A DNA stretch of 5,292 nt from Rhizobium sp. LCM 4573 (lineage in GTDB: Bacteria; Pseudomonadota; Alphaproteobacteria; Rhizobiales; Rhizobiaceae). Below the pieces are notes generated by a model, which had not been told where the DNA came from, searched no databases, and worked only from the letters and a program-made list of their open reading frames with translations. The stretch is taken from positions 81,706 to 86,997 of the forward strand of contig NZ_MDDW01000026.1 in NCBI RefSeq assembly GCF_001854865.1, read 5' to 3'. The position numbers were made by a program, and so were the translations under genes. Each line of letters begins with the position of its first letter. Position 1 is the stretch's first letter. This document shows, piece after piece, positions 1-5,292 of this stretch.

Positions 1-6
1 CCCCCG

Positions 7-1350
7 TCATAGCGACAGAAGTTCCTTCATCGTGGCCTGGAACCGCCGGTTGATCGCGTCGCGGCGGATATGTCGGCCGTTCTCCACCTGCTTGCGACCG
101 AGCGCCCAGACGCAGTCGACCGCAACCCCGCCGGCGAATACCCAATGATCGAGGATCTGGGCTGGAGGGAGATAGGGAACCTCATCAAGATCGAGCGATA
201 CGATGTCAGCAAAATTGCCCTGCGCCAAGCCGGTCGGTGTCCCAAGCGCCAGACCGCCGCCCAGCAGCGCCCCTTCGAACAACAACGCACCGGTCGAACC
301 GTCCGGCCGGGCCATTACATTGCGGGCTCTTGAGGCCAGGCGTTGCGAATATTCGAGCTGCCGCAGTTCACCAGACACTGAGACCAGGACATTGGAATCC
401 GATCCGATGCCGAACCGCCCGCCTTCGCCGAGGAAGGCTGCGCCGTTGAATATCCCATCCCCCAGATTGGCCTCGGTAATCGGGCAAAGGCCGGCGATCG
501 CGCCTGTTTCGGCCACCCCTCGTGTCTCTTCTTCGCTCATGTGCGTTGCATGGATGAGGCACCAGCGCTCGTTCACAGGCATGTTGGCCAGCAGCCACTC
601 CACTGGCCGCGCACCCGACCAGGCCAGGCAATCCTCGACCTCCCTCACCTGTTCTGCCACATGGATATGAACAGGCCCATCCGTCATCGGCAAGATGCTT
701 AGAAGTTCCTCCGGTATTACCGCCCGCAGGCTGTGGGGAGCAACGCCAAGCCGCGCTCCAGGAAGAGTCGCGGTGAGTTTCCCGCAAATCTCCATGAGCT
801 TCGCGAACGCCTCGGGCGAGTGAATGAACCGCCGCTGCCCTTCGATCGGCACTGCGCCGCCAAAGCCGGAATGAGCATAGAAGACCGGTAGAAGCGTAAG
901 TCCGACACCGGCTTCGGCGCTCGCGGAAGCAATCCGCTCGGCCATTTCCGCGATATTGGCGTAGGGGCTGCCATCCTTGTCATGATGCAGGTAGTGGAAC
1001 TCTCCCACGCGGCTGAAGCCGGCCTCCAGCATCTCCATATATAGCTGGGTGGCCACGGCCTCGATCTGGTCCGGCGTCATGGAGAGCGCGAACTTGTACA
1101 TCAAAGTTCGCCAGCTCCAAAAACTATCGTCGCCGGGGCCGCGCACCTCGGTGAGACCGGCCATGGCGCGCTGGAAGGCGTGGCTGTGGAGGTTCGGCAT
1201 TGCGGGTAAAAGCAGCGCATGGCGCTCGTCGCGCGCATCAGCCTCGACATCGGCCTCCACGCGGGAGAGGCGCGCCCCTTCGATCGTCAACCGGACGTTT
1301 TGTCGCCAGCCTTCCGGCAGAAGCGCTCTATCTGCATGAAGTGTGACCAT
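7..1350 (-). CDS. hutF: Formimidoylglutamate deiminase HutF (N-formimino-L-glutamate iminohydrolase)
   Basis: This 447-residue protein is a cytosolic metal-dependent deiminase of the amidohydrolase superfamily. It converts N-formimino-L-glutamate, the product of HutI, to N-formyl-L-glutamate and ammonia, the fourth step of the five-step histidine degradation route. The sequence shows the strand-1 HxH metal motif at H55/H57 in [20 protein letters not shown] with H206, HIHVAEQ with H230 and E233, IHATH with H267, and IGSDSN with D318. These correspond in order and spacing to the metal and active-site residues known for Pseudomonas HutF. Length is normal for the family (about 450). The ATG at 1350 is supported by AAGGA (complement of 1360-1364) nine bases upstream. 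The gene is divergent from hutI and shares its regulatory region. Adenosine or guanine deaminases and HutI itself are relatives, but the HSHAFQR motif and hut context favour HutF. The stop lies six bases from the window edge, so downstream partners on this strand are not visible. Confidence 0.96.
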   Translation of the reverse strand: MVTLHADRALLPEGWRQNVRLTIEGARLSRVEADVEADARDERHALLLPAMPNLHSHAFQRAMAGLTEVRGPGDDSFWSWRTLMYKFALSMTPDQIEAVATQLYMEMLEAGFSRVGEFHYLHHDKDGSPYANIAEMAERIASASAEAGVGLTLLPVFYAHSGFGGAVPIEGQRRFIHSPEAFAKLMEICGKLTATLPGARLGVAPHSLRAVIPEELLSILPMTDGPVHIHVAEQVREVEDCLAWSGARPVEWLLANMPVNERWCLIHATHMSEEETRGVAETGAIAGLCPITEANLGDGIFNGAAFLGEGGRFGIGSDSNVLVSVSGELRQLEYSQRLASRARNVMARPDGSTGALLFEGALLGGGLALGTPTGLAQGNFADIVSLDLDEVPYLPPAQILDHWVFAGGVAVDCVWALGRKQVENGRHIRRDAINRRFQATMKELLSL

Positions 1351-1359
1351 GCTTCTCTG

Positions 1360-1364
1360 TCCTT
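1360..1364 (-). promoter_or_regulatory. hutF ribosome binding site
   Basis: Read on the minus strand this is AAGGA, nine bases before the hutF ATG. It is a good Shine-Dalgarno match and fixes the start at 1350, with no need for a start further upstream in the operator. Confidence 0.75.
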
Positions 1365-1389
1365 GTGCCGTCGGAGCCGAAAATCCGGC

Positions 1390-1417
1390 TTGCTACTCCG
1401 TCTGTTATGTATATACA
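1390..1417 (+). promoter_or_regulatory. Possible sigma-70-type promoter of hutIHU
   Basis: TTGCTA (1390-1395) and TATACA (1412-1417) are separated by 16 bases. Each matches the -35 and -10 consensus at four of six positions. Transcription would start near 1424 and give a leader of about 24 bases before hutI. The proposed -10 lies inside the palindromic operator, so a bound repressor would block polymerase. This is a by-eye assignment. A shifted -10 (TATATA at 1410-1415) is also possible. Confidence 0.35.
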
Positions 1418-1418
1418 T
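1407..1418. promoter_or_regulatory. Palindromic operator, probable HutC (GntR family) binding site
   Basis: ATGTATATACAT is a perfect 12-bp inverted repeat with no spacer, embedded in GC-rich DNA between two divergent hut genes. GntR/HutC-type repressors of hut operons are known to bind short TGTATA-type dyads and to release DNA when urocanate accumulates. The position, overlapping the likely -10 of hutIHU and lying upstream of hutF, would allow one site to control both transcripts. The palindrome is seen directly. Assignment to HutC is inferred from family knowledge, and hutC is not in the window. Confidence 0.72.
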
Positions 1419-1432
1419 GTCGGCATATAAAG

Positions 1433-1437
1433 AAAGG
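1433..1437 (+). promoter_or_regulatory. hutI ribosome binding site
   Basis: AAAGG lies ten bases before the ATG at 1448. It supports that start over the in-frame GTG at 1343, which would place the operator inside the coding sequence. Confidence 0.6.
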
Positions 1438-1447
1438 CGAAAAGCTG

Positions 1448-2710
1448 ATGTACGGGGATGATTTTGTGAAAGCCGCATTCGGCGCGGGAGCCTCCTCCAG
1501 CCTCTGGAAGAACGCGCGGATTGCGACACTTACGCTAAATTCCAAGGGCCTCGGGGTCATAGAAGCCGGCGCGATCGCGGTGCGCGATGGCAGGCTCGCC
1601 TATGTCGGAACCGAAGCCGATCTGCCCAGGGAGTTCGCCGCTGATGCCGAAGCCGTGGATTGCGGCGGCCGCTGGATCACCCCTGCCCTTATCGACTGCC
1701 ATACGCATCTCGTCTTTGGCGGCGACCGCGCGATAGAATTCGAAATGCGGCTCGCCGGCGCGACCTACGAGGAAATTGCCCGTGCGGGCGGTGGCATCGT
1801 CTCCTCCGTCAAGGCAACCAACGCTCTTTCCGAAGACGAACTAGTGCAGCAGGCGCTTCCACGACTTGATACCCTGCTTTCCGAAGGCGTCTCCACAATC
1901 GAGATCAAGTCCGGCTATGCGTTGAACATCGAGGGCGAGCTCAAGATGCTGCGCGCCGCCCGCAAGCTTGGCGAGATCAGGCCCGTGCGCGTGGCGACGA
2001 GCTGGCTTGCGGCGCATGCCACGCCGCCGGCGTATAAAGGGCGCAACGGCGACTATATCACGGACGTGGTGCTGCCGGGGCTCGAAGCCGGGTATGCGGA
2101 AGGCCTTATCGATGCCGTCGACGGCTTCTGCGAGGGCATCGCCTTTTCCCCTGCCGAAATCGTCCGGGTCTTCGACAAAGCAAGGGAGCTCGGCCTGCCT
2201 GTCAAGCTGCATGCCGAACAGCTCTCTGATCTCGGCGGCGCGAGGCTTGCTGCTTCCTACGGCGCGCTTTCCGCCGATCACCTCGAATATCTCACAGCCG
2301 AAGGTGCCAGGGCCATGGGTGAGGCCGGCACGGTCGCCGTGCTGTTGCCGGGTGCATTCTATACGCTGAGGGAAAAGCAGGCGCCCCCGGTAAAGGCGCT
2401 GAGGGAGGCAGGCGCCCATATTGCACTTGCCACCGACAGCAATCCTGGCACGTCGCCGCTCACGTCGCTTCTGCTGACGATGAACATGGGGGCGACGCTC
2501 TTCGGCCTTACCGTGGAGGAATGCCTGGCGGGCGTCACGCGCGAGGCTGCCCGCGCGCTTGGCCTGCTTGCCGAGACAGGCACGCTGGAGGTCGGAAAAT
2601 CGGCCGATTTCGCTATCTGGGATATCGAGCGGCCGGCCGAACTCGTCTACCGGATCGGCTTCAACCCGCTCGCGGCGCGCATCTTCAAGGGCGAAAGGAT
2701 TTCCGCATGA
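1448..2710 (+). CDS. hutI: Imidazolonepropionase HutI
   Basis: This 420-residue cytosolic metalloenzyme of the amidohydrolase superfamily hydrolyses 4-imidazolone-5-propanoate to N-formimino-L-glutamate, the third step of histidine breakdown. Visible motifs, numbered from the ATG at 1448, are the HxH metal pair H85/H87 in [14 protein letters not shown]94 and Y107 (substrate-pocket positions by analogy with Bacillus subtilis HutI), KSGY with Y157, H190 in AAHATPP, HAEQ with H255, SADH with H278, and the metal-binding D330 in [17 protein letters not shown] segment near residue 384 is typical of the C-terminal composite beta domain. Length is normal (about 400-420). An open frame continues upstream to 1343, but the extra 35 residues are Cys-rich, unlike the family, and run through the operator. 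A GTG at 1466 preceded by GGGG is a weaker alternative start. The stop overlaps the hutH start as ATGA, indicating translational coupling. Confidence 0.97.
   Translation: MYGDDFVKAAFGAGASSSLWKNARIATLTLNSKGLGVIEAGAIAVRDGRLAYVGTEADLPREFAADAEAVDCGGRWITPALIDCHTHLVFGGDRAIEFEMRLAGATYEEIARAGGGIVSSVKATNALSEDELVQQALPRLDTLLSEGVSTIEIKSGYALNIEGELKMLRAARKLGEIRPVRVATSWLAAHATPPAYKGRNGDYITDVVLPGLEAGYAEGLIDAVDGFCEGIAFSPAEIVRVFDKARELGLPVKLHAEQLSDLGGARLAASYGALSADHLEYLTAEGARAMGEAGTVAVLLPGAFYTLREKQAPPVKALREAGAHIALATDSNPGTSPLTSLLLTMNMGATLFGLTVEECLAGVTREAARALGLLAETGTLEVGKSADFAIWDIERPAELVYRIGFNPLAARIFKGERISA
2694..2699 (+). promoter_or_regulatory. hutH ribosome binding site within the hutI 3' end
   Basis: AAAGGA lies seven bases before the hutH ATG at 2707, inside the last codons of hutI. 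It sets the hutH start at 2707. The same reading frame is open further upstream to an ATG at 2521, but that stretch only shadows hutI. Confidence 0.7.
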
Positions 2711-4242
2711 GTTTTGTTCTTTCTCCCGGCGCCGTGAAACTCGCCACGCTGGCGGATCTCTACTGGAACAATGGTTCCGCCCGGCTCGATCCATCCTTCG
2801 ATGCGGCAATCGAAAAGGGGGCTGCGCGGATTGCGGAGATCGCCGCCGGCAACGAGCCTGTCTACGGCATCAATACCGGCTTCGGTAAACTCGCCTCCAT
2901 CAAGATCGATGCTGCGGACGTGGCCACACTCCAACGCAACCTCATTCTCTCTCATTGCTGCGGCGTGGGTGCGCCGCTTCCGGAAAACGTCGTGCGCCTG
3001 ATCATGGCACTGAAGCTCATCTCGCTTGGTCGTGGCGCTTCGGGCGTGCGGCTGGAACTGGTGAGGCTGATCGAGGCGATGCTGGAGCGAGGCGTCATCC
3101 CCCTTATTCCGGAAAAGGGCTCGGTCGGTGCTTCGGGCGATCTTGCGCCGCTTGCCCACCTTGCGGCGGTAATGATGGGTCATGGGGAAGCCAGCTTCTC
3201 CGGCGAGATGCTTGCCGGCAGCGAAGCGCTCCGACGGGCCGGTCTGACACCTGTCGTGCTCGCCGCCAAGGAGGGCCTCGCCCTCATCAACGGCACCCAG
3301 GTCTCGACGGCGCTGGCGCTCGCAGGCCTCTTTCGGGCACATCGCGCCGCACAGGCCGCCCTCATCACCGGCGCCATGTCGACTGATGCGGCCATGGGCT
3401 CGTCGGCCCCGTTCCACCCGGACATCCATATGCTTCGCGGACATCGCGGCCAGATCGATACGGCAGCCGCCCTGCGCGCGCTGCTCGCCGGCTCCGTCAT
3501 CCGGGAAAGCCACCTACAGGGTGATGAGCGGGTGCAGGACCCCTATTGCATCCGCTGCCAGCCGCAGGTGGATGGCGCCTGCCTTGACCTTTTGCGTTCA
3601 GTCGGCCGCACCCTTGAGATCGAAGCCAATGCGGTCACCGACAATCCGCTGGTGCTGTCGGATAATTCCGTCGTTTCGGGTGGGAACTTCCATGCCGAAC
3701 CGGTGGCCTTTGCAGCGGACCAGATCGCCCTTGCGGTCTGTGAGATCGGAGCGATCGCGCAGCGCCGCATCGCGCTTCTCGTCGATCCGGCCCTTTCCTA
3801 TGGGCTTCCGCCATTCCTCGCAAAAAAGCCGGGATTGAATTCCGGCCTGATGATCGCCGAGGTGACCTCCGCCGCCTTGATGAGCGAGAACAAGCAGATG
3901 TCGCATCCCGCTTCAGTGGATTCGACACCCACTTCGGCCAATCAGGAAGACCATGTCTCCATGGCTTGCCATGGTGCTCGGCGGCTGCTCGCCATGACCG
4001 AGAACCTGTTTGGGATCATCGGGATCGAGGCACTGGCGGCTGCCCAGGGCGTGGAACTGCGTGCACCGCTGACCACCAGTCCCGAACTCATCAACACGAT
4101 CGCGGTTCTCAGGGCGGAAATCCCCTCGCTTGAAGAGGATCGCTATATGGCAGCCGACCTCAAGGCTGCCGCACGGCTGGTCGCCGATGGTATCCTGCAT
4201 TCCGCCGTTTCGACCGATATCCTTCCCGCGCTGGAGATCTGA
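2707..4242 (+). CDS. hutH: Histidine ammonia-lyase HutH (histidase)
   Basis: This 511-residue enzyme removes ammonia from L-histidine to give trans-urocanate, the committed first step. It belongs to the aromatic amino acid lyase family, normally a cytosolic homotetramer. The cofactor MIO forms autocatalytically from A142-S143-G144, seen here in [14 protein letters not shown]. Other active-site residues sit at the same numbers as in Pseudomonas putida histidase: Y53 in YGINTGFG, H83 in LSHCCG, N195 in LINGTQ, Y280 and R283 in [10 protein letters not shown], and E414 in [11 protein letters not shown]328 lies in the conserved GGNFHAEP segment. Length is the family norm (about 510). Phenylalanine and tyrosine ammonia-lyases share the fold, but H83, the overall numbering and the hut neighbours make histidase the clear call. 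The start overlaps the hutI stop by ATGA and the stop is one base from hutU, so expression is probably coupled across the operon. Confidence 0.98.
   Translation: MSFVLSPGAVKLATLADLYWNNGSARLDPSFDAAIEKGAARIAEIAAGNEPVYGINTGFGKLASIKIDAADVATLQRNLILSHCCGVGAPLPENVVRLIMALKLISLGRGASGVRLELVRLIEAMLERGVIPLIPEKGSVGASGDLAPLAHLAAVMMGHGEASFSGEMLAGSEALRRAGLTPVVLAAKEGLALINGTQVSTALALAGLFRAHRAAQAALITGAMSTDAAMGSSAPFHPDIHMLRGHRGQIDTAAALRALLAGSVIRESHLQGDERVQDPYCIRCQPQVDGACLDLLRSVGRTLEIEANAVTDNPLVLSDNSVVSGGNFHAEPVAFAADQIALAVCEIGAIAQRRIALLVDPALSYGLPPFLAKKPGLNSGLMIAEVTSAALMSENKQMSHPASVDSTPTSANQEDHVSMACHGARRLLAMTENLFGIIGIEALAAAQGVELRAPLTTSPELINTIAVLRAEIPSLEEDRYMAADLKAAARLVADGILHSAVSTDILPALEI
4233..4236 (+). promoter_or_regulatory. 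hutU ribosome binding site within the hutH 3' end
   Basis: GGAG lies seven bases before the hutU ATG at 4244, within the last codons of hutH. It supports that start and close translational linkage. Confidence 0.7.
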
Positions 4243-4243
4243 G

Positions 4244-5292
4244 ATGACCAATCCTCGCCATAACATCCGCGAAATCCGCGCACCGCGCGGCCCCGAACTC
4301 AATGCCAAGAGCTGGACGACGGAAGCGCCGCTCCGCATGCTGATGAACAATCTCGACCCGGACGTGGCGGAAAATCCCAACGAGCTGGTAGTCTATGGCG
4401 GGATCGGCCGCGCCGCACGCACCTGGGAGGATTTCGACCGGATCGCCGCCACGCTGAAGACGCTTTCCGAGGACGAGACGCTGTTGGTGCAATCGGGCAA
4501 GCCAGTGGGTGTCTTCCGCACCCACAAGGATGCGCCGCGCGTGCTGATCGCCAATTCCAACCTGGTACCGCATTGGGCGACCTGGGATCATTTCAACGAA
4601 CTGGATAAGAAGGGGCTGGCCATGTATGGGCAGATGACCGCCGGTTCATGGATCTATATCGGAACGCAGGGCATCGTTCAGGGCACGTACGAGACCTTCG
4701 TGGAGGCCGGCCGCCAGCACTACGGTGGCAATCTCAAGGGCAAGTGGATTCTGACTGGCGGGCTCGGCGGCATGGGCGGCGCACAGCCGCTCGCCGCCGT
4801 CATGGCCGGCGCCTGCTGCCTGGCAGTCGAATGCGACGAGACCCGGATCGATTTCCGCCTGCGCACCCGTTACGTGGATGCCAAGGCGAAAACGCTGGAC
4901 GAGGCGCTTGCTATGATAGACGAGTGGACTAGGGCCGGCGAAGCGAAATCCGTCGGCCTGCTCGGCAATGCGGCGGAAATCTTCCCGGAATTGGTGAAGC
5001 GCATGCAAGCTGGTGGTCCGCGCCCCGACATCGTCACCGACCAGACCTCCGCCCATGATCCGCGCAACGGCTATTTGCCGGTCGGCTGGACGATTGCGGA
5101 AGCCAAGGCAAAGCGCGAAAGCGATCCGAAATCCGTCGAGGCGGCCGCGCGCGCTTCGATGAGACAGCATGTCGAAGCCATGGTCGCCTTCTGGGAAGCA
5201 GGTGTGCCGACGCTCGACTACGGCAACAACATCCGCCAGGTCGCCAAGGACGAAGGGCTTGAGAACGCCTTCGCCTTCCCTGGCTTTGTTCC
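4244..5292 (+). CDS. hutU: Urocanate hydratase HutU (urocanase), 3' end cut by window
   Basis: Urocanase adds water to trans-urocanate to form 4-imidazolone-5-propanoate, using tightly bound NAD+ as an electrophilic cofactor. It is a cytosolic homodimer and catalyses the second pathway step. The window holds 349 complete codons of a protein normally near 557 residues, so about 63% is visible and the active-site Cys (C410 in Pseudomonas putida) lies beyond the edge. NAD-contact positions are intact: G52-G53 in [12 protein letters not shown]130, G176-M177-G178 in [12 protein letters not shown]196, R201, N242-A243, Q267-H271 in TDQTSAHD, Y277-L278 and Y326 in LDYGNN. Up to A243 the numbering equals that of P. 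putida. After it, everything is shifted by four, pointing to a short insertion near residues 254-258. The ATG at 4244 is one base after the hutH stop and has GGAG seven bases upstream. The frame is open to the edge with no defect. Confidence 0.97.
   Translation, partial: MTNPRHNIREIRAPRGPELNAKSWTTEAPLRMLMNNLDPDVAENPNELVVYGGIGRAARTWEDFDRIAATLKTLSEDETLLVQSGKPVGVFRTHKDAPRVLIANSNLVPHWATWDHFNELDKKGLAMYGQMTAGSWIYIGTQGIVQGTYETFVEAGRQHYGGNLKGKWILTGGLGGMGGAQPLAAVMAGACCLAVECDETRIDFRLRTRYVDAKAKTLDEALAMIDEWTRAGEAKSVGLLGNAAEIFPELVKRMQAGGPRPDIVTDQTSAHDPRNGYLPVGWTIAEAKAKRESDPKSVEAAARASMRQHVEAMVAFWEAGVPTLDYGNNIRQVAKDEGLENAFAFPGFV

Larger units (their letters stand above)
1351..1447. promoter_or_regulatory. 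Divergent hutF/hutI intergenic control region
   Basis: These 97 bases separate the start codons of hutF (leftward) and hutI (rightward). They must hold the 5' signals of hutF and of the hutIHU operon. The right half is much more AT-rich than the surrounding genes and contains the palindromic operator and the hutI ribosome binding site. The left half contains the hutF ribosome binding site and a small inverted repeat, AGCCG (1375-1379) with CGGCT (1386-1390), which would lie in the hutF leader. The division of labour between sites is inferred. The spacing and divergent layout are seen directly. Confidence 0.85.

Noticed and set aside
1088..1111. An 8-bp inverted repeat (GCGAACTT / AAGTTCGC, 8-base spacer) enclosing GTACAT, inside hutF.
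   Set aside because: It encodes the ordinary MYKFALS region of HutF. A perfect repeat of this size is expected about once by chance in a window this long, and it lies away from any gene boundary.
1426..1431. TATAAA as the -10 of the hutIHU promoter.
   Set aside because: It would start transcription around or within the hutI ribosome binding site and leave almost no leader. No good -35 lies at the right distance.
1343..1447. Upstream extension of hutI from GTG 1343.
   Set aside because: It would overlap the start of hutF and translate through the operator and promoter. The added residues do not resemble HutI, and a good ribosome binding site precedes ATG 1448.
1417..1461. A short frame ([14 protein letters not shown]) starting within the operator and ending inside hutI, considered as a leader peptide.
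   Set aside because: It contains no histidine run or attenuator structure and has no ribosome binding site. It overlaps the hutI start in another frame.
1841..2809. A 322-codon open frame antisense to hutI and the start of hutH.
   Set aside because: It lies wholly opposite strongly conserved enzymes. Its Arg-rich, low-complexity translation is typical of a shadow frame in GC-rich DNA, and it has no recognisable domain.
2647..3513. A 288-codon open frame antisense to hutH.
   Set aside because: It is a shadow of hutH with biased Arg/Ala/Gly composition, no family motif and no operon context of its own.
1..5292. The possibility that the window carries a previously undescribed system.
   Set aside because: All coding capacity is explained by four well-known histidine-degradation genes with intact motifs. 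The only non-coding stretch is a 97-base promoter/operator region.

Overview
This window is the core of a histidine-utilisation (hut) locus. Codon choice is GC-rich, with G or C dominating third positions. The gene set (hutF with hutI-hutH-hutU) and the protein sequences fit a Gram-negative proteobacterium, most likely an alphaproteobacterium of the Rhizobiales type. That taxonomic placement is an inference from style and memory, not from a search.

Layout, left to right: positions 1-6 are only the bases after the hutF stop. hutF (formimidoylglutamate deiminase) fills 7-1350 on the minus strand. A 97-base divergent intergenic region (1351-1447) holds ribosome binding sites for both flanking genes and a perfect 12-bp palindrome, ATGTATATACAT, at 1407-1418. 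This is the kind of site expected for the GntR-family repressor HutC. hutI (imidazolonepropionase, 1448-2710), hutH (histidine ammonia-lyase, 2707-4242) and hutU (urocanate hydratase, from 4244 and cut by the right edge at 5292) follow on the plus strand. They are packed as one operon: hutI and hutH overlap by ATGA, and hutH and hutU are one base apart. No stretch over 300 bases lacks a gene.

Together the enzymes run L-histidine -> urocanate (HutH) -> imidazolonepropionate (HutU) -> N-formimino-L-glutamate (HutI) -> N-formyl-L-glutamate (HutF). The presence of hutF indicates the five-step pathway. Its last enzyme, N-formylglutamate deformylase (HutG), is not in the window and would be expected nearby, probably after hutU. 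The repressor gene hutC is also not visible and would be expected close by.

All three complete enzymes have their family's usual length and keep the catalytic or metal-binding residues I could locate. HutH residue numbering matches the Pseudomonas putida enzyme at Y53, H83, A142-S143-G144, N195, Y280, R283 and E414. I see no mobile element, tRNA, rRNA, CRISPR array, frameshift or sign of recent transfer. I found no previously undescribed system. The points most worth a second look are the divergent operator and a small apparent insertion in HutU just before its TDQTSAHD motif.
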